This document shows, in pieces, positions 1 through 6,220 of a stretch of DNA of 6,611 bases. A model generated the notes under the pieces. That model saw only the letters and a list, made by a program, of their open reading frames with translations, had not been told where the DNA came from and searched no databases. Positions within the stretch are counted from its first letter, which is position 1. Every line of letters starts with the position of its first letter. The DNA lies in assembly GCA_900542175.1 (NCBI GenBank), contig UQNC01000069.1, positions 1 through 6,611 on the forward strand, written 5' to 3'. The stretch is from an uncultured Collinsella sp. (GTDB taxonomy: Bacteria; Actinomycetota; Coriobacteriia; Coriobacteriales; Coriobacteriaceae). The position numbers and the translations under genes were made by a program.

Positions 1-1
1 C

Positions 2-589
2 GACATGGAGCGCGAGCTTTCCGGCGCGTGCATCGTTGTCGACGCCACGCACCCCTTCGCTACGCTCGCAAGCGGCAACATCCGGGCCGCTTCGCTCGCC
101 GTGGGTGCACGATGCCTGCGCCTTGCGCGCCCGGTCGAGGCGCTGCCCAAAGGCGTCGTGGCGGTCGCGTCGATCGCCTGCGCGGCGCGCTTTCTCTCCG
201 AGAACCCGGGTCGCGCGCTTCTCACGACGGGGAGCAAGGAGCTTGCTCCCTACACGAGCGTCGCCGATTTCGCGGAGCGCTTCTTCGTGCGTGTGCTCCC
301 GCTGCCCGGTGCTATAACGAAGTGCATCGACGCGGGGTTTTCGCCGTCGCACGTCATCGGCATGCAGGGGCCCTTCACCCGCGAGCTCAACGAGGCGATG
401 CTTCGGCAGGTGGGCGCCCAGTGGCTTGTGACTAAGGACTCGGGAACCGTAGGCGGCACGGCCGAGAAGCTCGCCGCCGCGCGCGACGTGGGAGCGCGCT
501 GCATCGTGGTCACCCGTCCCGCCGAGGGAAGCGGGGCCCTTTCGCTTCGGGAAGTGGAAGACGCGCTCTTACGGGAGTTCGCGCGCTAG
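2..589 (+). CDS. cbiJ: Precorrin-6A reductase (CbiJ/CobK family), C-terminal part, 5' end outside window
   Basis: This enzyme reduces the corrin macrocycle of (cobalt-)precorrin-6A with NAD(P)H during cobalamin synthesis in the cytoplasm. The reading frame is open to the left edge. Counting from the first visible Met (position 5), family signatures are VVDATHPFA (residues 11-19), LLTTGSKEL (72-80), GMQGPFTRELN (119-129) and LVTKDSGTVGG (141-151), followed by a RP-containing C-terminal strand at about 171. The family is usually about 240-260 residues, and the N-terminal nucleotide-binding strand and Gly-rich loop that precede the DATHPFA motif are missing here. The gene therefore very probably starts before the window, and the Met at position 5 is internal. 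It could instead be the C-terminal domain of a fusion with another Cbi enzyme, which cannot be told from this window. It ends at TAG 587-589, convergent with the exporter operon. Family assignment is confident; the choice of cbiJ over cobK assumes the anaerobic pathway. Confidence 0.9.
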   Translation, partial: DMERELSGACIVVDATHPFATLASGNIRAASLAVGARCLRLARPVEALPKGVVAVASIACAARFLSENPGRALLTTGSKELAPYTSVADFAERFFVRVLPLPGAITKCIDAGFSPSHVIGMQGPFTRELNEAMLRQVGAQWLVTKDSGTVGGTAEKLAAARDVGARCIVVTRPAEGSGALSLREVEDALLREFAR

Positions 590-620
590 GCGCTTGCCGC
601 GCCTGCGCGCCCTCCCGCCC

Positions 621-713
621 GCGAGGAGGAGCGCCCCGAGCAAGCTCGACCCGTACAAGCCCGTCATCCATCAATAGCTCGAGGACGACGCCCAGAACTG
701 GCGCAAGCAGCCC
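621..713 (+). pseudogene. Degenerate IS21-type transposase (IstA) fragment
   Basis: The frame starting at 621 reads ARRSAPSKLDPYKPVIHQ, then an in-frame TAG (675-677), then LEDDAQNWRKQ up to 710. The string SKLDPYKPxIxQWLEDD...RKQ resembles the segment after the N-terminal helix-turn-helix of IS21-family IstA transposases, where RKQ is normally followed by RHTA. Here similarity stops abruptly after RKQ, just before the palindrome at 720, and a stop replaces the expected Trp. There is no start codon, no DDE domain and no IstB helper gene in the window, so this is a dead remnant of roughly 30 codons. The family call rests on recalled motifs, not on a search. The left boundary is approximate because the upstream proline-rich residues may not belong to the transposase. 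Confidence 0.55.
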
Positions 714-719
714 TTCAAT

Positions 720-788
720 AAGTTGCGGTGAAATAGTGTCTGTTTTTGCTGCTAGATAGCATATTCAGTCCCTAATTCACCGCAACTT
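720..788. repeat. 69-nt imperfect palindrome with perfect 13-bp ends
   Basis: AAGTTGCGGTGAA at 720-732 is the exact reverse complement of TTCACCGCAACTT at 776-788. The inner parts continue to pair imperfectly about a centre at 754; for example GCT 748-750 faces AGC 758-760, with mismatches between. The stretch is visibly more AT-rich than the flanking genes. It lies between two convergent genes, directly after the transposase remnant. It may be a small dispersed palindromic element (REP- or MITE-like) or a bidirectional terminator. No long T-run follows the stem on either strand, which argues against a classical intrinsic terminator. The symmetry is seen directly; the function is inference. 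Confidence 0.8.
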
Positions 789-790
789 GT

Positions 791-832
791 TGGTAGTGGC
801 TTACTGGTAGCTGGTGGTGGCTTACTGGTAGC
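791..832. repeat. Tandem duplication of 21 nt at the end of the permease gene
   Basis: The unit at 791-811 (TGGTAGTGGCTTACTGGTAG plus C) is repeated at 812-832 with one difference, A795 versus G816. On the minus strand each unit carries the codons for Tyr-Gln followed by TAA. The copy at 812-832 supplies the actual permease end (stop 822-824), and the second copy places another in-frame TAA at 801-803. If the first stop were read through, only seven further codons would be added before the second. A slippage duplication that left the old gene end behind the new one is the simplest explanation. Confidence 0.85.
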
Positions 833-2036
833 GTAGGCACTCCACCGGGTTGAGCTTTGCCGCGCGGCGGGCGGGGTAGAAGCCAAAGATCACGCCGATG
901 CCGACCGATACCGCAAAGGCCAACAGCACCGTGGCGATTGAAAAACTCGGCGTAATGGTACCGCTGGCACCGAGCTCGCTCAGCACGCCGGAACCCGCGG
1001 CGAACATCGTTAGACCCCAGGCAAGCAGGTAGCCAATCAAAACACCCAATAGACCACCGGAGACGCACAGCGCCGAGGACTCGGCCAAAAACTGCGCGGT
1101 GATATCGCGGCGGCTGGCCCCCAGGGCACGGCGAATGCCGATCTCGCGGATACGCTCGGTCACATTGGTGAGCATCATATTCATGATGCCGATACCGCCC
1201 ACGAGCAGCGAAATGCTGGCAACGGCGCCCATGATGAGCGAAAACGCGTCCATAAAGGAATTGAGGGAGTCGATAGCGCTTTTCATGGAGCTTGCCGATA
1301 CGCTATCGTACTCGTCGTCCTTCGAGATGCCCTTTATGCTACGCACCTTGGACTCGATGGTCTTGCAGAGCTTATCCATATCCGTGCCTTCGGCGGCGAG
1401 CGCCGTCACGCTCGGAAACGACGGATTGTCGTCGCCGTAGAGCTCGGCGATCGCGGCCCGTGGCATGTACAGGTTCAGCGAACCCATGGATTCGTTGCCA
1501 CCATCGATAACGCCGACAATTTGCACTTCTCCGCTCGACACCTTGATGGTCTTGCCGAGTGCGTCCTGTTCGTTACCGTACAGCTGCTCGGCACCGCCGC
1601 GGCCGATGAGCGCCACGCGCGCACCGGATTTCGACTCGATACCGTTGTAGGTGCGCCCTGCGACGATCTTGCTGGCGCCCACGGCATCGAGCATGTCACT
1701 ATCGACGCCGTGTGCCATGACGGTATAGCTTTTATCCCCGACCTTGTACTCGGAATAGGCACTGTCGACAATGCCTATCTGCTCGATTTGCGGCACCATC
1801 TTACGCAGTTTCTCGACGTCCGAATCGGTGAGCTCTTGGGACGAATAGATCTGCACCATGCGGGCGGCGTTAAGACCCAGGCTGTTGACTAGGCTGTTTT
1901 GGATGCCTCCGATAAGCGAGGTCATGGCTATGACCGACGCGATTCCAATGACGATGCCCAGGATGGTGAGCAGGCTGCGTCCCTTGTTGGCCTCGAGCGA
2001 GTGAAGGGCTTCTTGGACAAGATCGCGGGTGCTCAT
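822..2036 (-). CDS. MacB/FtsX-family ABC transporter permease
   Basis: This is the membrane subunit of a MacB-type (type VII) ABC exporter, which couples cytoplasmic ATP hydrolysis to movement of an extracellular domain. The protein has 404 residues, close to the family norm for a permease without a fused ATPase. The first helix is at about 21-46. A large extracellular MacB_PCD domain follows to about 255. Three helices lie at about 262-290, 325-347 and 364-391, and an FtsX-type cytoplasmic loop carries GIRRALGASRRDI (about 300-312). The C-terminus, PARRAAKLNPVECLRYQ, is a family hallmark. The ATG at 2034-2036 has AAAGGAG about 7 nt upstream and overlaps the ATPase stop (ATGA), so the two genes are translationally coupled. 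The substrate cannot be read from sequence; relatives export peptides, macrolides or lipoproteins, or act in envelope-stress defence. The gene ends inside a 21-nt tandem duplication. Confidence 0.93.
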   Translation of the reverse strand: MSTRDLVQEALHSLEANKGRSLLTILGIVIGIASVIAMTSLIGGIQNSLVNSLGLNAARMVQIYSSQELTDSDVEKLRKMVPQIEQIGIVDSAYSEYKVGDKSYTVMAHGVDSDMLDAVGASKIVAGRTYNGIESKSGARVALIGRGGAEQLYGNEQDALGKTIKVSSGEVQIVGVIDGGNESMGSLNLYMPRAAIAELYGDDNPSFPSVTALAAEGTDMDKLCKTIESKVRSIKGISKDDEYDSVSASSMKSAIDSLNSFMDAFSLIMGAVASISLLVGGIGIMNMMLTNVTERIREIGIRRALGASRRDITAQFLAESSALCVSGGLLGVLIGYLLAWGLTMFAAGSGVLSELGASGTITPSFSIATVLLAFAVSVGIGVIFGFYPARRAAKLNPVECLRYQ

Positions 2037-2806
2037 GCCTTCGCTCCTTTCGGCTGATTGGTGGTTGTAGAAATCACGGGCAGATTGTTGACGGCCCCGC
2101 GTAGCGTATTCGGTGTATGCGCGATATATGCGCCGTCGTGAATCCGTCCGTCGCGAATGGTTACGGCGCGGTCGGCCTCGGCGGCAATGCCGGGATCATG
2201 CGTGATGAGCACGATGGTCTTGCCGCGCTCCTGGAGCTTGTGGAAGGTCTCCATCACGAGCGCTCCGGTGGCGGAGTCCAGGTTTCCCGTCGGTTCATCG
2301 GCCAAGATGATGGGCGGGTCGTTGACGAGGGCGCGCGCGATGGCGACGCGCTGCATCTGTCCGCCCGAGAGCTCGGAGATGCGATGGTCCCAATGGTCGA
2401 CCGGCAGCGTGACGGCTTGCAGCGCATGGACGGCGCGCATCTCACGCTGAGCCCGCGGCACGTCGGTGTACGACAGCGGCAGCATGACGTTTTCGATCAC
2501 CGTCAGGCGCGGCAGCAGATTAAAGCTTTGAAAGACAAAGCCGATGCTCAGCGCGCGCACCTCGGTGAGCTCATCATCGTCGAGCTCGGCGACGTTGAGC
2601 CCTTGCAGGAAGTAATCGCCCGCCGTCGGCTTGTCCAGGCAGCCCAGGATGTTCATGAGCGTTGACTTGCCCGAGCCCGAGGGGCCGGTGATGGCGACGA
2701 ACTCACCGGGATCTACTGCCAGGCTCACGTTATGCAGGATGTGGGCGCAACCGGCCTCGCTCTCAAAGATGCGGTGCACGTTACGGATGTCGATGACGGG
2801 ACGCAT
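2033..2806 (-). CDS. MacB/LolD-type ABC transporter ATP-binding protein
   Basis: This is the cytoplasmic ATPase that powers the partner permease. The 257-residue protein has every catalytic element in order: Walker A GPSGSGKST (41-49), Q-loop Gln93 in FVFQSFNLLPRLTV, signature LSGGQMQRVAIARAL (146-160), Walker B IILADEPT with catalytic Glu171, D-loop NLDS (175-178) and H-loop His203 in ITHD. The FNLLPRLTVIENVMLPL stretch is typical of the MacB/LolD/FtsE subgroup. About 30 extra residues after the usual C-terminus (from about 228, rich in Asn, Thr and Pro) are not conserved in the fold and may be a tail. The start ATG (2804-2806) shares its A with the TAA stop of the upstream fusion-protein gene, and GAGGG lies about 7 nt before it. 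Coupling on both sides makes it the middle gene of a three-gene operon. Confidence 0.96.
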   Translation of the reverse strand: MRPVIDIRNVHRIFESEAGCAHILHNVSLAVDPGEFVAITGPSGSGKSTLMNILGCLDKPTAGDYFLQGLNVAELDDDELTEVRALSIGFVFQSFNLLPRLTVIENVMLPLSYTDVPRAQREMRAVHALQAVTLPVDHWDHRISELSGGQMQRVAIARALVNDPPIILADEPTGNLDSATGALVMETFHKLQERGKTIVLITHDPGIAAEADRAVTIRDGRIHDGAYIAHTPNTLRGAVNNLPVISTTTNQPKGAKA

Positions 2807-4227
2807 TACTTGCCCTCGTCGGCAGGCATGTTGTCGCCGCCGTCTGCCGTCATGCCTGTGCCGGTATCCGTCACGATGGTGTCGCCGTCGCGTAGCTTGG
2901 TAAGCGGGACGTCTGGGTTGATCTCGTTGCCCTGGTCGTCGCGCGTGACCTGGGTCTTGCCGACTACAGCCTCGTTGTCGTTTTGCGTCACGACGGTCAC
3001 CTTCACGCGGCGCGTCTTTTTGCCTTCCGAATCGGTGGCCAGATTGACGTAATAGTGCTCGCCATCTTCGGTCATCAGCGCCATGGTCGGCACCATCACC
3101 ACGTCGTCGAGCTTCTCGGTCACTACCGAGATCTCGGCAGTCATACCCGGCTTAAGGCGACTGTCGGGTGCTTCGATGAGGATGTCGACGTTAAAGGTCA
3201 CGCTGCCGCCGCTCCCGGAGGAGGAGTCGGAGTTTGCCACCGAGGCGATAGCCGTGACGGTGCCTTGGCTCACGATATCGGGAAACGCGGGATAGGTCAC
3301 GTTGGCGCTTTGGCCCACGGCAATTTTGGCGATATCCTTTTCGCCCACCTGAACCGTCACCTTCATCTTGGACAGGTCGGCGATTTGCATGCACTGTTTG
3401 CCGCCGCTCGTGTCGCCTTCGCCCATGATCATGCCTCCTGTTACCGTGGCGCCCACCTTGGCGTTGAGCTCCACGATGCTGCCCGAGCTCGGGGCCGTGA
3501 CCGTACGGCTGGCGGCCTTGGCGTTAGCCTGATCGAGGTTTGCCTGGGCCGATGCGAGGCTGCGCTGCGCGGCCGATACGGCGTTCGTGTCCGCTGATGC
3601 GGCGGAGACGCCAGTCGCTGCGGAAGCTCCATCGACATCAGTCGTTGGGGCGGCCTGCGCGGCAGCTGCGGCTTTCTTCGCGTTGGCGAGGTCTTCCTGT
3701 GCCGCTGTCACCGCGCGCTGCGCCTCGGCAACGTTGCGATCGAGCTCGTCGTTTTTAATGGTCATGAGCACGTCGCCCTCGTTGACGGACTGGCCGGCTT
3801 GCACGTTGATCGATGCCACCGTGCCGTCGACAGAAGGGGAGACCACCGAAGCCGAGATGGGCTTAAGCTGGCCTTTAGCCTCGACGGTGGTCGTAAACGT
3901 GCCCTCGGTGACCATGTCGGTCACCGGCCCGTTGGTACCTGCGGGCCGTGCGTTGATGACTAAGGTCACGACAACGGCGATGAGCACAATGGCGGCCACG
4001 ACGCCGGCCGCAATGCCGCGCCGGATGAGCTTTTTGCGCCGACGCTCGGCACGTTTCGCTTTGAGTTTGGCGTAGGCCTCTTCGTCAGAAATCTCGGTTG
4101 TATCGCTTGTGCTGCCGTTTTGCTGTGCGACGTGCACGTTTGTTATGAGGGGAAGTGTTTCGGTGGCACCCTCGGGCACTCGCTCGGCATCATTCGGTCC
4201 CGGGGTGATGGTGGGGACATTCGACAT
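2806..4227 (-). CDS. HlyD/MacA-family membrane fusion protein of the ABC exporter
   Basis: This is the extracytoplasmic adaptor of the exporter, like YknX of Bacillus or MacA. I chose the ATG at 4225-4227 (473 aa) because AAAGGAG sits 5 nt before it. The in-frame ATG at 4288-4290 lacks such a site and overlaps the predicted promoter -10. Domains: an acidic then strongly basic cytoplasmic tail (1-70, ERRRKKLIRR at 61-70); one membrane helix (about 71-92); a lipoyl/biotinyl-like half (about 126-160); a coiled-coil hairpin (about 163-240) with related arms VTAAQEDLANAKKA and VSAAQRSLASAQAN; the second lipoyl half (RTVTAPSSGSIVELNAKVGA, 241-260); and a beta-barrel plus membrane-proximal domain from about 283. 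An Ala/Ser/Thr/Asp-rich tip (about 186-215) joins the arms. The short hairpin suits a Gram-positive cell without TolC. There is no lipobox. It is first in the operon. Confidence 0.93.
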   Translation of the reverse strand: MSNVPTITPGPNDAERVPEGATETLPLITNVHVAQQNGSTSDTTEISDEEAYAKLKAKRAERRRKKLIRRGIAAGVVAAIVLIAVVVTLVINARPAGTNGPVTDMVTEGTFTTTVEAKGQLKPISASVVSPSVDGTVASINVQAGQSVNEGDVLMTIKNDELDRNVAEAQRAVTAAQEDLANAKKAAAAAQAAPTTDVDGASAATGVSAASADTNAVSAAQRSLASAQANLDQANAKAASRTVTAPSSGSIVELNAKVGATVTGGMIMGEGDTSGGKQCMQIADLSKMKVTVQVGEKDIAKIAVGQSANVTYPAFPDIVSQGTVTAIASVANSDSSSGSGGSVTFNVDILIEAPDSRLKPGMTAEISVVTEKLDDVVMVPTMALMTEDGEHYYVNLATDSEGKKTRRVKVTVVTQNDNEAVVGKTQVTRDDQGNEINPDVPLTKLRDGDTIVTDTGTGMTADGGDNMPADEGK

Positions 4228-4262
4228 GGCGTCTCCTTTATAGAAAGTTCCTCGATAAGTAT

Positions 4263-4290
4263 ATGCGCCCGTCGCGAGAGGCGGGCGCAT
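4263..4290 (-). terminator. GC-rich hairpin downstream of the L,D-transpeptidase gene, possible terminator
   Basis: ATGCGCCCG at 4263-4271 is the exact reverse complement of 4282-4290. The stem extends inward by a G-T wobble and a C-G pair, leaving a 6-nt loop (4274-4279). It lies about 70 nt after the L,D-transpeptidase stop. On the minus strand the stem is followed by ATACTTATCG, which is only mildly T-rich, so this is a weak intrinsic terminator at best. A smaller hairpin, GGAGC/GCTCC with a 4-nt loop, lies at 4321-4334 and also has no T-run after it. The large hairpin overlaps the -10 of the candidate exporter promoter, so it could affect transcription start there too. Confidence 0.4.
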
Positions 4291-4317
4291 TATGTCGGTA
4301 TCTTTCGGAACTGTTAG
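4289..4317 (-). promoter_or_regulatory. Candidate sigma-70-type promoter of the exporter operon
   Basis: Read on the minus strand, CTAACA (4312-4317, 4 of 6 matches to TTGACA) is followed after exactly 17 bp by CATAAT (4289-4294, 5 of 6 matches to TATAAT). Transcription would start near 4282 and leave a leader of about 55 nt before the fusion-protein ATG at 4227, with AAAGGAG in place. This fits the operon beginning here rather than as a continuation of the L,D-transpeptidase transcript. It is a consensus match only. Confidence 0.4.
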
Positions 4318-4357
4318 ATTGGAGCGTCAGCTCCCCGTTGTGCGAAGGCGTGATTCC

Positions 4358-6103
4358 CTACGAGTGCACGACCACGCACAGGCCAACGCTAATGCAGTCG
4401 TGGAGCGCCTTGGCGTCGGCCAGGCGCAGGTTGATGCAGCCGTGGCTTCCGCACCACTTATAGGACTCGGAATTGTCGAAGCTCTTGTCGTTTTGCCAGG
4501 TGGCGTCGTGGAAACCGATCATATTGCCCTCGAACGGCATCCAATAGCTGACCGGGCTCTCGTATTTGGGCTTTCCGGTCTCGGGGTCTTTAGCACCGAT
4601 GAGCTTGCTTGCGCCGTCGTTGCTGTTGATCTGCCACACGCCCTCCGGGGTGGCGTCTTCGCCCGGTTTGCCGGAAATAAAGTTGGCCTCCCACACGATA
4701 TTGCCGTTCTCGTCGTAGTAGCGCGCGTGCTGCTCGGACAGGTCGACGTCGATATAGGCCTTCCAATCGGGCTCGCCCTTGGCAGTAAACGTGTCGGCCT
4801 TCTTGGAGTACGAAATCTCGATATCGCCGGTCTGCTTGTTATTGATAGCGTCCTCGACCTGCTTGGCGAGCGTGTCGCTGTCGATGGACCAGCCAAAGTC
4901 GCCGCCCTCGACAGCGCATTCCTTGCCGTCGGCGCGTGTCCACCAGCGGGTGGTTCCCACGGTGTTAAAGCCGTTAGCGAGCTCGGCGGCCCAGCTGCCG
5001 ATCTGCGACGTATCGAGCGTGGGGTTGGCCGGATCGGCAAAGCTGATCCACTGCAGCACCGAGCTGCCGTCCACTTTACCGGCATCATTGCCGTTGAGCT
5101 TAAGGGTCACGTTGACGCCCAGGAAGTTGTTGGCGGCATCGCACGCAGCCTGAATCTGGTCGTTGGTGAGGGTGCCGTTGAGCGGTTCGTAGGCGTCGTT
5201 GCCGATCTTGGTGATATCGACGTTCTCGGCGAGCGACGCGAGCTCGATCTCGGCATATTTGATGACATGCTCGCGGTTGATCTTCTCGTTGGAACGGGCC
5301 TTCTCAACGGTGAACTTGCCGGCCTTCTCGTCATAGGAGCTGGTGGCCTCGAAGGTGCCCGAGCGGCCCTCGTTGAACTCGTCGATGGCGCTGCCCAGGT
5401 CCTCCTCAAACTGCTTTTGGTCAAAGGCATCGGAGAGCATGGACAGGTCGACGTCCTGGTCCAAGTCGACCGAGCCGTTCTTGGTGGCGCTAACGGTTTT
5501 GCCGCCGAGCGACGCGATGAGGCGCGATGGCCACAGCAGCGGCTCGTTTTTGCTGATAATCTCGTGGGCGGCTTCCTCGCCATCGACGATGGGCTCGTCG
5601 GACTCGGGCTGGTAGGTCCAGCTAAAGTCATCTCCCGCCACGGTGAGCTTGTAGTGCTTCCATGCCGAGTTGACCTTGGTGGCTGCCGAAGATGCGTTAG
5701 AGAGCGAGATGTCGACGCCGGCGATGGTGGTGTTGGGGTAAGCGACCTGCGAGAACGCCACGACGCCTACGATGTAGACGATCGCGACGAGGCCGAGGAC
5801 GACAAAGAGGGCCGTCTTTCCGCCCGACTTGCTGCTTTTGTTGGTGTGCTTGTCCGCGGGTCCGCGATTGCTTACCGCGCGAGCGTGTGAAGGGCCCTGC
5901 TTGGGGGCGGCACCTTGTGCGGAACGCTGCTGATATTGTTGATGCGGCTGGTATTGACGCTGATTCGGGCGCTGAGAGGCATTGGCCGGGCCGTGTTGTT
6001 GGCTGTGAGCCGGCGCGATGGGGCGCGGCGATTGGACGCCGCCAGTATGCCTACTGGGCTGTTGCGGATCGGGAATCATGTTGCTGCGGTCGATTTGCGA
6101 CAT
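4358..6103 (-). CDS. Membrane-anchored L,D-transpeptidase (YkuD domain) with peptidoglycan-binding-like region
   Basis: The predicted role is to form 3-3 crosslinks, or to attach wall proteins, using a catalytic cysteine outside the membrane. The protein has 581 residues. A Pro/Gln/His-rich cytoplasmic tail (about 1-90) ends in basic residues. It is followed by one membrane helix (about 97-118), an extracellular start NTTIAGVDISLS (124-135), and a long region (about 125-445) resembling the PG_binding_4 modules found before YkuD in Gram-positive L,D-transpeptidases such as Enterococcus Ldtfm. The YkuD domain spans about 449-580. Its active-site signature is present: His532 in IGFHDA and Cys556 in SHGCINLR. 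Cys551 and other extra cysteines lie in the same domain. The ATG at 6101-6103 is preceded by AAGGA about 10 nt upstream. The gene is flanked by its own -10 element and a downstream hairpin, so it is probably monocistronic. Catalytic assignment is firm; the exact wall substrate is not. Confidence 0.92.
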   Translation of the reverse strand: MSQIDRSNMIPDPQQPSRHTGGVQSPRPIAPAHSQQHGPANASQRPNQRQYQPHQQYQQRSAQGAAPKQGPSHARAVSNRGPADKHTNKSSKSGGKTALFVVLGLVAIVYIVGVVAFSQVAYPNTTIAGVDISLSNASSAATKVNSAWKHYKLTVAGDDFSWTYQPESDEPIVDGEEAAHEIISKNEPLLWPSRLIASLGGKTVSATKNGSVDLDQDVDLSMLSDAFDQKQFEEDLGSAIDEFNEGRSGTFEATSSYDEKAGKFTVEKARSNEKINREHVIKYAEIELASLAENVDITKIGNDAYEPLNGTLTNDQIQAACDAANNFLGVNVTLKLNGNDAGKVDGSSVLQWISFADPANPTLDTSQIGSWAAELANGFNTVGTTRWWTRADGKECAVEGGDFGWSIDSDTLAKQVEDAINNKQTGDIEISYSKKADTFTAKGEPDWKAYIDVDLSEQHARYYDENGNIVWEANFISGKPGEDATPEGVWQINSNDGASKLIGAKDPETGKPKYESPVSYWMPFEGNMIGFHDATWQNDKSFDNSESYKWCGSHGCINLRLADAKALHDCISVGLCVVVHS

Positions 6104-6160
6104 CGTTTATATTTCCTTCGAGTTTCGACTTGCGGCTCATCGTGTTTTAACTGGGCTTGC

Positions 6161-6189
6161 ATTATAGCGATTAGCCTGTTGTTTGTGGT
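6161..6189 (-). promoter_or_regulatory. Candidate promoter of the L,D-transpeptidase gene
   Basis: On the minus strand a perfect TATAAT (6161-6166) lies about 58 nt before the L,D-transpeptidase ATG. The best -35 at 17-bp spacing is ACCACA (6184-6189), which matches only the last three bases of TTGACA. Transcription would start near 6154, leaving a leader of about 50 nt. The perfect -10 in an AT-rich gap between two same-strand genes is the main support. The weak -35 could mean activator dependence or chance. Confidence 0.5.
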
Positions 6190-6220
6190 GCGGAAACAGT
6201 ATCAGTTTGGAGAAGTCTGT

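Noticed and set aside
28..513. Other frames on both strands within the precorrin reductase gene
   Set aside because: Arg/Ala-rich shadow translations without motifs; the cbiJ frame matches four family signatures.
2117..2665. A 182-codon + strand frame opposite the ATPase gene
   Set aside because: The minus strand has all ABC ATPase motifs. The + strand product has no family features and no convincing ribosome binding site.
3587..4075. A 162-codon + strand frame opposite the fusion-protein gene
   Set aside because: Its Met/Ser/Thr/Ala-rich translation is what antisense of an Ala/Val-rich gene gives; no independent support.
4259..4264. TATACT on the minus strand as an alternative -10 for the exporter operon
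   Set aside because: Good hexamer, but no acceptable -35 at 16-18 bp because that region is the GC stem.
4225..4290. Upstream ATG at 4288-4290 as start of the fusion protein (494 aa)
   Set aside because: No Shine-Dalgarno sequence at a proper distance. It overlaps the candidate -10 and hairpin, whereas the ATG at 4225-4227 has AAAGGAG 5 nt upstream.
4292..5890. A 532-codon open frame on the + strand opposite the L,D-transpeptidase gene
   Set aside because: It is a mirror of a GC-rich gene. The translation shows no recognised domain, while the minus strand carries clear YkuD catalytic motifs, a membrane helix and a ribosome binding site.
6191..6211. Possible terminator after the serine dehydratase gene
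   Set aside because: Only a 4-bp AAAC/GTTT pairing without a GC stem or T-run; not enough to call.
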